Shown here piece after piece: positions 25,801-38,600 of a stretch of DNA of 64,000 bases. The translations under genes and the position numbers were made by a program. The DNA lies in NCBI GenBank assembly GCA_949987565.1, contig OX465110.1:964233-1028232 (forward strand), written 5' to 3'. This DNA is from Luidia sarsii (Eukaryota; Echinodermata; Asteroidea; Paxillosida; Luidiidae). Under the pieces are notes generated by a model that worked only from the letters and a program-made list of their open reading frames with translations, ran no database searches and was not told the DNA's origin. How positions within the stretch are numbered: the first letter of the stretch is position 1; each line of letters begins with the position of its first letter.

Positions 25801-27428
25801 GACGGGACGGGGGACCGGGCTAGACCAGGCCACCAGATCGCAGCACCGCCGAGGCACCAGCGAGGACCGCAAGACGGGACGGGGGACCGGGAGGGAGACC
25901 AGTGGAGATGCCAAGACCAGAGTGCCAAAAGACGAGACCTCCTCGTCAGGGGCAGACAAACCGACGAAGACAGAGAAACCGAGACCTCGGTCTACGGCAC
26001 AAGAGAAAGTTCTTCACATTGACGATATAGCGAGCAAGACGGACACAAGTACGTCCAAACATTCAGCTATAATATTCAAAGACAATTTTGAAGTCAGCTC
26101 AGCTGGGTATACCAAAGATTTCAAACATCAAGATTGAAAATAATAATTATATCATACTGATGAAAAGAGTGCTGATTTAATGGCAAAAGTGAACTTTTCA
26201 AGAAGGGTCTGATAATACGCTTCGAGCAAGACCTTTCTTACAAGTAGGCCCTATTTTACAGATCGCGACAAGACTGTGTATAAGCTGTGACTTTTTTCGC
26301 CCCCATTTTTTCTCATCAAGCGAAAGGTAAGCAAGATTTATCAGATGCCGGAGTTGAACTCGATACGACAAAGAGGTCGCACTCCAGAGGAGTTGCGGAG
26401 AGCGGGAGGGAGATAGGTGAGAAAGCAACATGGCTGTCGGTGTCGTCAGACACCCTGTACGCTCAATGGAAACGATAACGTCAAATTCACGGCACCGGGA
26501 CCAGACTATTACCCTCCCTGCCTCGCTCTGGTGAATGCAAGGAACGCAAAGAATAAAAGACTATGACTATAGCCTACAGCACTCGACTGCCGTTGCTAAG
26601 GCCGTTTTCTACAGCTATACACGTATAATAGCCTATAGGCCTAGCCTATGGTATATGCCTCAACGCACAAAATAGCATTATCACCCAAAGCCAACGGCAC
26701 AACTAAAGCTATTGATTTTGATCATGCATGTTTTGGATCTTTGTCAAATGATAAAGATCTGGATCTTTGACTTTTAATGCATTCCAATGCATCCACGTGG
26801 TTGTTACTTCTTCAATTGTTTTGTCGTAGAAATTGAAGATAGCCATGGCAAGGTCATCCCATCCGAGTCCAGTCGGCATCAGTACGGTTGCATCTCCTGG
26901 CATCCTTCATCGTACATTGGCATGCATTCCCCTCAAGCTTCATCAACCATGACCTCCACCACAGCCACCAACAAGCCCACGTCCTCGAGCGCGTACACGG
27001 TGGTGGCGCCCTATAACCAACACGGTCAGCACCACCACCACCATCACCACCACCACCACTACCTGGCCTCCAAGAGCGACCTCCAACACCATCAGCAGCA
27101 GCAGCAGCAGCAGCAGCCATCGTGGAAGGATTCCTCTCACCGCTACCATCAGCAGCATTCACAGGGCCAACCCAAGACAGCAGCCGAACGCAAGCGCCTT
27201 GCCATCCAACTCCTGGCCAGCGAGTACCCGGTGCTCCTGAGGCACGCCCCGACCAAGTTCGACCCACTGGAGGCCCTCATGAGTCGCTACCTGCGCCTCT
27301 CCTCCACCAATGTGGAGACTCTCGAGGATATGTGCAAGGAGGCTGGGGTCGAGGTTGGGGCACATGCTCACCAACAGATCGATGACGTCAACGATTTTGT
27401 CTTCAAAAATGAAAAACCTAACTGTTAA
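22823..27428 (+). CDS. Unrecognised low-complexity protein with conserved-looking ends (6 exons, 579 aa)
   Basis: Exons: 22823-22926, 23372-23540, 24075-24252, 24726-24969, 25603-26048, 26830-27428. Phases (2,0,1,2,1) agree at every junction and the total is 580 codons including stop. The N-terminal part (about 36-75) is a charged probable coiled coil (NIYRQEEKDLIRQLWRLHQE). The middle is low complexity: His/Pro repeats near 240-255, basic KTGRGTG repeats near 280-310, a run of ten His and a run of eight Gln near 450-490. The last 75 residues look structured (AAERKRLAIQLLASEYPVLL, then a helix around ALMSRYLRLSS). No signal peptide or membrane segment is present. I do not recognise the family. 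If the donor at 26049 is skipped, exon 5 reads on to a stop at 26137, a possible shorter isoform. AATAAA-like strings near 27645 could serve polyadenylation. Confidence 0.7.
23597..23999. mobile_element. Large inverted-repeat element in intron 2
   Basis: Arms of about 145 bp (23597-23745 and 23855-23999) are imperfect inverted copies. The outer ends are CCGCACACGAGAGCTATCTG and its complement; inner parts share TTTTGGTGAGATTTCTGCCT. It is bordered by GGCTCAGG simple repeat. It is non-coding and lies wholly between exons 2 and 3 of the 22823-27428 gene. Its RNA could form a long hairpin. Confidence 0.75.
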
Positions 27429-28640
27429 CCACTTGAAGGTTCTTAAAATACAATCATACACCAAAGGATACTTTTGTTGTAACTTAATCCCATCTGATTC
27501 AATGATACACCTGTCATTCAAAACAATCTTCGAGGGTGTTTTAGGCCCCATAGTCAGAAATAGCATTCATTCAGCAATTAATCATTCAAATTCTGGCATT
27601 TAAAATATCAACCTCACAAAAAAAGAACAAGAAAGGAGAAGCAAAAATAAAAATAAAAATGAGACCTAACAGCTAGGAGATAATGAAAACTGTCAAGGTT
27701 AATTATTTTGGAAATCACTTAAAGTGATATACAAAAATGTTGCAAACTGCTTATAGGGCCTACTGACTAAAATTACCAAAATGCAAATCTTAAAATTTAG
27801 TGGGCCTGGCTTTTTGATCCTAGCAGGACCTTTCCCAAAGGCAGAGTGAAAGGTCCCTTTTTTATTTGTTATTTTTTTTATTTATACAAAACCTAATCCC
27901 GCCAACTACGGTCAAGAATGACAAACAGCGCTGGAGGGAATTCAAAAAATCTCACAAAAACAAAATACAACAGGCAAAGGGCACGCACAGCAACATTAAT
28001 AGGACTTTAGACAAAGATGCCTAGAAATGTGCTGGGGAAATCTGAACTGTAATACATGAAGCCGTGGACTATGTCTGGCCAATCAAGAAATGATGTACAG
28101 CCTCCTTAAAACTCTGAGCCCCCCCCCTTTTCTAGGATCAAAACGTCAGGCCCACTAAATTTTATTTTTTGGAAATCAATTTACATTTCGGCAAACTACG
28201 GTCCATGAAGGATGATATCAAATAATTTGAGACCCGATGATTTTAGTTTGTCGAAAGCTTGGCCTAGGTCCTATGTTTTGCAGGAGACAAAAACCCATCC
28301 GTCGTCAACTGGTAGGTAACCTTTTTTTCTGTTTTAGAAGAGTAGGTCAGAGAATAAAATGTAATGGCCGGACAAGGTGGATATCAGAATTTTTATCGAT
28401 GTCCAAAAAATACGCACTGTGGCTCCGGTTCAAATGCACGATACAAAGTACCGGTACAACTGTATAATCATTTGATTAATTCAAGTGTATCTATGCCCAG
28501 TATAACTAGTAGGCCTATATAGCCTATAGGCATACAGTAGATGGATGGTCTTTACTATTATTTAAGAGAAACATGCATGGAAGGAAGGACTCGAAAAATA
28601 ATTTAAAGTGACGTCATCTACTAGCTGACGAATTGTCGCA

Positions 28641-28810
28641 GCTGATAAAAGGTGAAATGAATCGGACTCTGCTCTTAATAATATTCTTTTATCTATTCCG
28701 GCCTATTGAGCAAGAAATAAAGCTGATAAAAGGTGAAATAAATCGGACTCTGGTCTAGTGGTTGTACTAATAATATTCTTTTATCTTTTCCGGCCTTTTG
28801 AGCAAGAATG
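28641..28810. repeat. Two-copy tandem duplication, about 81-90 bp
   Basis: The string GCTGATAAAAGGTGAAAT begins at 28641 and again at 28722. Both copies continue through AATCGGACTCTG and TAATATTCTTTTATCT to GAGCAAGAA. The second copy carries a short insertion (TAGTGGTTGTACT). No gene overlaps it. Confidence 0.85.
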
Positions 28811-29787
28811 TCGAATTGATTCAATCACATTGCCCGTTAATCTTTACCCCTAATGCCCCATGCTATGCCTAAGGCCATCAACCGTTGTACCGGCCCAAGA
28901 ACAGTATTTTTAGGGTGAGAAAATGATTTTTTGCTAAAAATGATTATTCTTAGTAGGCCTAGGCCTATTGGCCATGTGGTGGTAACTTATAATAAATTAT
29001 TAAAAACAAGCAAATACAAATTACAACTAATTGAATAATTGAATTTTAATTGTACTTTCTCCATATAACTACCAGCAGAAAGAAAACCATTTAATTTTCA
29101 AATTAACTATTTTTCATTGTATTGATGAATAAAACGAAGGCTGTTTCTTTTTAAATTCACGTCTGGAATTGCATACTTTTGGGGTCAACTACTGAGGCAC
29201 TGCCACTGGCGGGTAGACGAGGGGATCTCAAGTACAGTGAGTGGACCCAAAACAACTTATTATCATTGCACGAACTGAACTCGTGAACATGGTGTGTGGT
29301 ACCCGAACTCCTTGCGTAGCATAGCGTTCAAACCAGGCTTAGTCTGGTAACTAATCTGCTATGTTATTGATATGCAATGATGTAGCACTTAGTGACCTGT
29401 GCTTCAGTGTTTACCTTGGCAGAATTCCTCGAAAGACCGACAGTACAGACAGTACTTTATCATGGAAGGTCGTCTCGTCATATGGTAAGACTCGTATGTC
29501 AATCGAGATCTTCATTTATCTAGATCTTTAGTCCTTTGATCGAGGCTATATTCGAAGTTGTGTTTTTAATCTACCCGGTACGCCATTTATTTAGTTATTT
29601 ATTTATTTTGGTACTCATGCACTCAGTACATTGTAATGTATAGTGTTTTTAGTGGGTTGTACACTGTGGTCTATAACTTAAGTAGATACTCACTGCTTCG
29701 TGCTTGTCAATGTACCAATACTTGGGACAAAATCCACATTGTGTGTAGTTTGTCAATGTCATTCAAATACAAATAGGTCCATTTGTT

Positions 29788-29924
29788 TAGTCCGAGTTAC
29801 TTGGACCCGACAAGTCACCCTTTTTTATTGAATTTTGAAATTTTGAGTTTCGGGCACCCGAAACTCAAAATTTCAAAATTCGATAAAAAAAGGGTGACTT
29901 GTCGGGTCCAAGTTACTCGGACTA
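29788..29924. mobile_element. Mutator-like MITE, short foldback copy
   Basis: A 137-bp near-perfect palindrome begins TAGTCCGAGTTACTTGGACC and ends with the complement. It is flanked by the 9-bp direct repeat CCATTTGTT (29779-29787 and 29925-29933). Nine-base target duplications are typical of Mutator-like transposons. The copy has almost no interior. A longer relative with the same ends lies at 41474-41870. Confidence 0.85.
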
Positions 29925-31824
29925 CCATTTGTTAATTATTATTAATATTAAAAGCTAAGGTACAGTTGAAGTTTGAACAGAATGACTGAGCATGTTTTTA
30001 TTTAGCCCTTCATTGTATTACTTATTACTGTGTAAGTGTATAGGATTAAAATATCCATCATTTAAAAGCACTAAGCAGGAAATGTAGAAAAAATTCAAGC
30101 AATTTACTACAATACTATTACTAGCCTTAACGAATTATGGGTATTTTATAATTTCAATCCTAGATGGACCTTTAACTTACGCTGAGTTTTAGGCATATTG
30201 TATTGTCATAAAATTTGATAAATCATTATTTTTGCTGTAATCGTTCTGCTATTGTTTGTGAAGTTGTCTGCTACATTTGCTAAATTCTTTGCGACACAAA
30301 TTTGACAGTCATGTTCCCTAAAGCAGATTATGTGCAAATCGGAAATGGTAGATGAATTTGTCGATTGTCATTTATCTTAGCATGGAGGTTATTCCTCCAT
30401 GATCTTAGCAACTATCTTAGCAACAAATTTACAGACCTTACATCACAAAACTTGGTGATTAGTAAATTTACTTTACTAATACCCAAATGTAAAATATAAA
30501 AAAATATCACAAATCACATAATCTTATCAGTTGTTTAGAGTTTTGACATTCCATTGACTGGGTTTGAACAAGGGCTAATTATCTCAAAGCAAGATTTGCC
30601 TGATAAGAACTTTAATACATGACACAGTGACTCAGCACTTTCTATAGTTGTCTTTTCTTGCTTATCTTTATGGACGGGATTAAGTCCGAGTGAGATTGTC
30701 AGAAAAACTGTTTAATTGGCAAGTCATGCAGTACTAGCATCCACACATCCATGCACCAAGTGGCTTATTAACCTAAATTCCAGCACTATCACAACTTGGA
30801 ATGACAAAGCAGAATTCTCTCAGCTGAAGGCTTGTCCCACAAGCTGGTTGCTGACAAAACTATTTGTCCCAAAGCTATATAAAGCAGGCTGAATTCTGCA
30901 CACACACATTGAATTAAAATTCGCCAGGGACGTGGTCAGGTGGAGCCATAATGGTATGTCATGCGTAAACCTTTCTATTCTGTACAGAAACTTTCTATTC
31001 CATACCGTTTGCCCCTTGCTTGCACTCTGGTGTGTCACGTGCAGGCGCATACAGGGAGCACGAATAATTGGTCATGTGTGAAGTTTTTACAATTTCTTGG
31101 GGCATTCTTCACAATGCAACTTGGAGCAGTCTTTCAAAGTCCATGAATGGGGAGAACAAACATGCTTTTTGAAGTGCTTTTTGAAGAATGAACCTCTGAT
31201 GTAAAATTCTGTTGAAAAGATGAATATTTCAAGCACGGTTGTAAAACCTTGATGAATAGTCCGAGGGGTTAGTTCATGAAGACAGGTAGAGTAGGTACTT
31301 CAGAACCCTCAGTTGCCTCAGTCAGGTGTACATGAAGGTAGCGTAGGTTTCCAGTTGTAGTCACTTTTGTGAAAGAAGGAAGGCTAATCTTTTGCAACAA
31401 ACTGTTGTTTATAATTGCACATGTACATGTATGTTTGTGTGATATGGTACAGAAGTGATGGTAAATCCAGCAGCATTTGAAGTCTCAATCAGACTTGCAG
31501 TTCTGACTAGATTTTCTAAAAAATAATTTAGGTCCAGATTGTTTGATTCCCGGAGGACGATTCTCATCTATAGGCTTTGTCAGTATTTGACGCAATTTGA
31601 ACTGCGAGTGTAGTTTGCATTCTTTGCTGAATGTAAAAGCTGATGCTTTACTTTATGAAGCCTAACATAAGGATGATGTGCTTAGATTCTTAATTCCAAC
31701 GTCTCTTTAATTTTCTGATATCTTTGCAGATTGTGACGTACGTGGGAAGTGTCAAGAATCGAGATTTGTAGCATCACATTCCTGTTGGTTGTCTTTCCAT
31801 CATCGGTGATACCAAGCCAGCGCC

Positions 31825-33450
31825 ATGCACAGGTTACCAGCAGCCATCCAGGGTTTTCAGAGGCTCAGCGGCCAGGTGGGGCCTCAAGAAACTAAGAAGG
31901 TCCTTGAGAGAGCCCTCAAGCAACTCAAGGCTCGTCCCGCCCTGAAAGACCGTAGATCGGAGCATCTACGGGGCATCGTGCAGGGAGTGCAGAGGGAGCA
32001 TTTCCACACTGGAGGGCGCTATCCAGCGAGTGGCCGGTCGCTCTTTGGTCAGGCTTATGAGCCTTGGTCAGAGGACATGGCCTGCATACTGCAGGGTTCT
32101 TGCCTGCCAGGGAGTACTAAGTACTGCCGCACCAAATCCATGTTTGAAAAGCTGGATATGACTGACATCATGCAAGGGACGGCGCAATCACGCGCCATGT
32201 CCACAGTCCATTTCCCCACTTTGCCGAATAGTCGCGGCCTTCATACTTTGGCCAGTAGTAAGCGAGGAGTGGAGCGAGATGTCTTGGAGACATCTGGACT
32301 GGTCCGAGCTCCGCGAATCCCCGACGTACTTCAGACAAGCCGCAGTCGAGGCGGCATCTTTCACCGTCAGCCCCACGTCGGGATTGGTGCCGTCGGCCTG
32401 TTTGACATTATCCAGAGAAGGCCGCAGCGGTTTTACAGTACGCAGCCTTCATCTGACGCCAGCGACCAACCGCCTGCTTCTACTGCCAAGCTTTCTCAGC
32501 GAGAGAAGCTGAAGCAAGCGGTCAAGGACTACGGCTCCACTGTCATCGTCTTTCACATCTCCATCTCCTTGATGTCTCTGGGGGCCTTCTATCTCGCCGT
32601 CTCCAGGTAAGCTGAAATTGACCGATTCCATCAATTCTGACTTTTGCCTTCAAATCTTCTACATCTTGGCTGTGTCTTTTTCCAATGTCAGTTTCAAAGT
32701 TCCATGCAGATCTATATTTATAAAGGTATGCTTGCTGTACATCTAACCACTGAACCATTGGTTATGATTGCTTTGCTCTCAGCCCTAGAAAAAGAAATTA
32801 AGGGTAAGAGTTCTTGAGAATGAAGCGAGCTTATAATAATTACAGGAAACTGAAGAGCCGATAGGCCATTACATGGTGAAGGCATCTTAGCTTCCATCAA
32901 GTCTTCCTCCATGGTACACCTCGGTGTCTAAATCTCTTCTCTCCTCACGGTGGCCAGAGCTTTATCTTACAATCATGGAATCACTCCTTTCTTTTCTCAG
33001 CCACAGAAACTCATGAATAATCAGTATAATTTGAAGCTATGCATGTTGGACATAGCCCATAAGTTGGGTTTTATTAGTATACCATGCAAGCAAGATGAGA
33101 TGCGGCTCTGAGAAGAATCGTTGTGTGAAAACTCAAAAGTTTCAGGCAGGATGCTCAAGCCGACCTCTGATTTTTTTCTCCCCGCTGCCGTTGCTAAGAA
33201 TCGTTCTCGTTCTGTTTGCCTTGTCAGTGGACTGGATGTGCAATCCCTCCTTACCACCGTGGGTTTCAGCTCAGACTTCGTCTCTTCCCGCATAGCCTCA
33301 GGAACCAGCACTTTCCTTCTATCCTACGCCATCTACAAAGTCTTTGCCCCGGTCCGTATAGCCACAACTCTGGCCTGCACGCCTTTTATCGTCCGCTACC
33401 TTCGTGGCATTGGGTTTCTCAAGATGAAAGTGGCCCCAATCTCAAAATGA
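31825..33450 (+). CDS. FAM210B: FAM210/DUF1279 mitochondrial membrane protein (2 coding exons, 334 aa)
   Basis: Exons 31825-32606 and 33228-33450, joined in phase 2 at a clean GT-AG intron, total 335 codons including stop. The C-terminal DUF1279 region (about 230-334) starts with QREKLKQAVKDYGSTVIVFH, passes through a membrane helix (about 240-258), then a FSSDF...ASGTSTFLLSYAIYKVFAP stretch and a second hydrophobic segment, ending FLKMKVAPISK. This is the signature of FAM210A/B, proteins of the mitochondrial membranes linked to mitochondrial translation and erythroid iron metabolism in vertebrates. The N-terminal 220 residues are Arg/Ser-rich and poorly conserved, consistent with a mitochondrial presequence. 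It is longer than human FAM210B. The choice of B over A rests on the tail-to-tail Aurora neighbour, which matches the vertebrate AURKA locus; by sequence alone A and B are not separated here. Confidence 0.88.
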
Positions 33451-35685
33451 AAACATATGAATTCTACAAAATATTATTTTCGAATATAAAAAAGCAGAAA
33501 TAATATAAAACATTTCTTTTTTTTTAAATGAGAGGGCTTAGTTTACACAATGTATGAAATACAGGAAGCCTTTTAAGAAACTATTTTGTACAGAACCGAC
33601 AAACTTTTGTTCACTGTAGTTGACTACCATTCACCAAACTCAACGTAACTACTTATGCTTATTTTAGATTAAATTAGTTATTTTAGGACCATTATCAGTC
33701 AATTTATATTACAATAAGCCATCTAAACTCTACACTGATCTATCTACGCTTTCTTAGACACTGATGGTACAGTATATAGTGGTCTTCATAATAATTACAA
33801 ATGATGTTTTATAAGAGAACCTAGTGTTGCACAAGAACAAATGAACACAGTGGGACTTATGGTCTGTACATTTCAAAGCACTTTTAATTACCAATGCATT
33901 ATTTAACACTTAATATTTACAAAGATGGTATATTATTCCTTACTTCTATGGTTGAAGCTGCAAAGTTCTGTGACATTCCTTTGTAGCCTTGACAAAAATA
34001 ACTGACAAAACCCACACTGAATTTATTTCTGATTTATTTTGAAGTGTGCATTGTCCCCTTAAAGACCCACTTAAGAACAAAATACATGTAAGAAGTTACT
34101 TGTATATCAAAGTTGTATATTTCACTCTATAGGAACATGTTTAGGTTACCAATTTATTCCAAATTTTGGGTTAAATTAAGTCATATTGTTGATTTATTCC
34201 AATTAAAAAAAATTATGGAGGAAATTACTCTTGAATGCAGATGAGATAATTGTTATAGTACAAGAAACTTGCCCCACCCATGTCATCAAGAAATTATCCC
34301 AGCTTTCAATCAACTCCAAAAATTATATAAATTAATGTATTTTTAATTTTTATTTTAGAAAAACTTAATAACTGGCGGAGTTTTGCCCTTAAAAAATTAA
34401 ACAGTAATGGCTACGTAGGGATGTTGATCAGATTCCTGATTAATTATGGAGTTTCTGGCCACAAACTAGTTTGGAAAAATAGGGCTGCAACAGCCATGTA
34501 AGTATTGACACCTCGCGAATGCTTAAAATAATGGGAAGATTCTGATCTATTCCTGCCTAATCTGGAAATACTGCACTTAATAAATCCTAAGAAAAACCCA
34601 ACTAAACAATCGTTAATTACATTCACTGATTAAGCATCCAGTGTTACACGTGGGTTTGGGGTTGTAGGGTAGTTCCTTCTCTTTAACATCGATAATCTAC
34701 TACATGAGCAAAGGGTAAAATGTATACACCTGCATTTATATCTACAAGACAACAAGAAATAGCAGACAGGACTAATTGAAACACATTGGATTGACCAGGA
34801 TGCAGATTATTACTGGATATAGAACAAGAGGGAACCTCATTAACATAAAGACATATTTTTTTGGGAAAATAACTTTGTGCCTTTTAGTTTTGCTCTCTTG
34901 GGATATTGGAATAAATCTGCCGACTGCATCAAAAGTGTTCATATATTATTAATTTTCTTCACTTGTTCATATCCGTGGCTATTGAGTCAAATGAGTCTAT
35001 TCAATGAAAATTAGAAGGAAGACTTCTTTTTAAATTTACAGAACATTTACAGAAATATTCTGATCCTCAACGATGGAGCTAATCGGACACAAGTCAATCA
35101 ATTTGTAGGAATCCTGGCGGACGGTTGCTCAGTGATCAAGCCCGAGTACTTTTTCCTGCAAGACGCTTGGACCTTCGGCTATTCATCCGAAGTCGAAGGA
35201 AGCTGCTTGTTATGTGAGAAATTCACCTTGCCATTTCAATGCTCGGACAATACATGTACAACTATACAAAATTCAGGAAGAAACAAAATAGATGGTATCG
35301 GACACCTCGAGGCATACGATGCTGTAGTAGCATATTAACAATTACTCAACCAACGCGTGTTAATTACACATTTACATCCCAATCATATCATACACCATCC
35401 TCTTCATTCCTCACTTCCCACTGAAGGTACGCACTGAGAAATGCCCACCGCCCTGCTGATATCAATATTCTTGAACAGACAGCGTTTGTCTTCAAGACCT
35501 CTTCAGGGATCTGCTGCAACCCTTCCTGGTGGCATTTCTGACGGAAATCACCACCCAGTCTTGCATTTTCATCAGCTCTTTTTTTTTTTTTGAGTTCCAG
35601 AGAAATGTTTGTAGTGCGGACTACACACATGCCCCTCTTTCGTGAATGGGAGGGCATTTGTGGCGGTTTAGCTTTGGCCTGGAGG
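33451..35685. other. Convergent intergenic region between FAM210 and Aurora
   Basis: AT-rich, without recognisable coding sequence or structured element. It must hold the 3' ends of both convergent genes. About 35124-35337 is an isolated frame with cysteines but no domain or splice context that I could defend. A T11 run lies at about 35580-35591. Confidence 0.5.
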
Positions 35686-38600
35686 TCACGACCTCTGACC
35701 GGCACTGGTCATCTCAACGACCCATGGGTGGACCATCACTTCCTCGAGGGACAAACGCTTGGCAGGGTTATGCTTCAGAAGCTAGAAACAAACAGAAAAA
35801 CAATTGTCATCATTTTTTTTTATTGAAATAGCAATGGAAAATTGACCCAGGGCTAAGAAGCCTGGCTTGACGCTCCAGTGCTCTACAACCTGAGCTATCC
35901 AGCCCATGGATGGAGGCCTTCCAAATAGACCACTTCTCTATCGTCATACCTTTGTCAATTAGTTGGCTGAAATCATTGAAGGCTGCCATTTCCAAATGAG
36001 TTAAAAAAAGAGAAATTCAAGGCCAAAATCCACATTCTGTATGACTGAAGTGTCTACAATAGAAATAAAAAAAAAACATTTTTTGGGGGGAATACTATGG
36101 GCCATTTAATTTCTTTGATTATTTTTAAGGAGAATAAATGCCGAGACATTTCTTCCACTTGGTTAAAAGAAAGCCTCTGATCTGATAGATTTATGGGTCA
36201 TACAGTGAAATGATTGACGTAACAGTTGTGGACTTGATCATACCTTGCACACAAGATCCCTGGCCCCTGCTGAAATAGAGCTAGGAAAAGAAAACTCAAC
36301 CTGCCAACAAATAATGGAAACAAAAAGATCGTTATTCATGAAGTAAGACACAAAATATGGCAGAATGATCCGAAATGTACAATCTTAACCACTTCACACA
36401 GGAACCTTGGTATTTGGAGCGCTGGTGGAGCTGCTATGTGCCTAACCCGCTGAATCCAACCACTATTGTCCAAGTTTTAAAACAGTCTTTTCAGCCTACT
36501 ACGGGACAATAAGTAGCGTGATAAAAGCCACACGGACGTCCGCTCTGAATGTGACAGATTTGAGTAGCTTGTACACATAGTGTACACTTACTGATTAATT
36601 TCACAAGTATTTATTGTTCCCAATTGTTAAGTGAGTTTTGAAAATGGAGCATCATTCGAACCCCTCCCCATGGCAGTCATCAGCACTGATAAGTGGCTAT
36701 AAAGGTTAAAGGGCGCATGAGAAGGCACGGCTCTCACCTTGGAGATCTTGCGGTAGGTCTCAGAGTGACCCTTGGATTCAAATGGGGGTCTTCCTACCAG
36801 GAATTCATAACAGAGTACTCCCAGACTCCACAGGTCCACCTTCTCGTCGTGAGTCTTTCCCTCGATCATCTCAGGGGGAAGATAGTCCAGGGTGCCGCAC
36901 ATGGTTTTTCGCCTGGGTCAATGCAAGAAACAAACAATTCTACCAATTGCTATCTCGGACAGGAGAAAGGAGGAAGAGAGGCAACCAAAAACAGGCTTTT
37001 TTGGGAGGACAATATTATCATTTTGAAAAATGGCAAACAGAATTTGGACTGGACTAGGACTTGTTCACTGTTTGACAAATATGCAGTGCACTAATTGCAT
37101 GAGAACCTATTTTCTTAGCTTCCATTCAGTTGATTCCCTTTCTTTTAAGGAGATTGTCAGAAATATCAGCCATATTGTTGAATGTTTTGCTTCACAAATA
37201 ACACTACACTTGAGAACACAACATGGTTGCGGCATTTTACACGATTCAGGCAGTGCTTGGTCTAACTCAAGCGCCAAGATCAAGTGAAACTCTTGTGAGT
37301 AATAGAGGATGTGAGTCTCTAACACACGAACGCTCGCACTATCAGACCAAATCAAACCGATGACAAAAATCCATTTTGAGGAGGTCGAGAAAATCTAGAA
37401 CGTGGTGCCAGAAGCTCACCTGGATGACGGGGCGTGGACAGACCAGCCAAAGTCGGCAATCTTGAGTTCACCTTTCATACCAAGCAGAAGGTTCTCTGGT
37501 TTGATGTCCCTGTGGATGACTTTCTTGGCGTGGCAGTAGTGCAGCGCTTTGGCCATCTCATAGATGTACTGTATGGCATTGGGGTCAATAAGAAAAATAG
37601 AGTTACCACGATCAAACGAGGAATCAATGATTTGACGTTCCCACACCCAGTTTTGATAAGATAGAACAAATCATCAATCGGATTTCGTATGACTTCCCTG
37701 TGGTCAACAATGAGGACTTGAGTGAAATCTCAAACAGAAGTTCTACCATTGGGAACAAGTATATTCATTGAAACCTCATGGTTGTAGTCCTATCCATGTC
37801 CATGAGTTAAGTGAGTATTTGTGTGGTTCAGAGTAAAGTGTGTTGCAGTGATGGACAAACAGTGGTTTCGAAGATCCACAAATCCAAGACTGAGATCTTC
37901 CAGACTTACTCTGGCTGACCTGGCCTCATCAAAGTGACCAGACTTCTGCGACTGCATCTCCTTGTACAACTCGCCCTTTGGGGCGTACTCCAAGATCAGG
38001 TAGACTTTGGTCTCGTCATAGAAGTAGCCGAAGAGACGCAGAATGTGGTTGTGTCTGCAGGAATGAAGGATGGGGACAGGATGATGAAACTAATGAATGA
38101 AGAAAGTAATTATTTGCAGTCAAGTTTTCAAAGAACGACAGAGGACCATCATTGGGATTTGTTTAGAAGCTAATTTAAGGTCTCTTTGAACAATAATGAA
38201 GTCAATAAAGAGTGCACTATGTGTATGAGCAAACAATCGGACATCTTTGTGGCTTTTGTCATGCTACATACCGCGTATTGTTTTGTGTTAGGCCGAAAGG
38301 AGTCTCTGTTTAAAACCTGGACAATAGTGGTGCCCAGATTCAGAGGGCCCAACCCATAGAAACACCACAGGAATCCGGAATTCGGAGGTCCAGGCGCGAG
38401 GTGGTTAATGGTTAACCGAAAAAAAGCTTTCTCCAAAAACAAACAGGCCCTGATTTTTTTGAGGTACTAAGATTTTCTGAAAGGTCCTAATTGTTGAACG
38501 GGCCGGTGCCCGGGACAAGATTTGAGGGGAAGTCAGGACAGCTGACCTGAGATGGGACGGTGCCCGGGACAAGATTTGAGGGGAAGTCAGGACGGCTGAC

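Larger units (their letters stand above)
27429..31824. other. Intergenic; repeats and possible FAM210 leader exon
   Basis: No coding gene was found. About 27728-27850 and 28110-28165 are copies of the GACGTTTCGATCCTAGCAGG repeat family. 28641-28810 is an imperfect tandem duplication. 29788-29924 is a perfect foldback element. A plausible 5' leader exon for FAM210 ends near 29484 (CATATG then GTAAGACTCG), and an acceptor TTTGCAG lies at 31724-31730 before the coding start at 31825. The leader is inference from splice motifs only. Confidence 0.4.
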
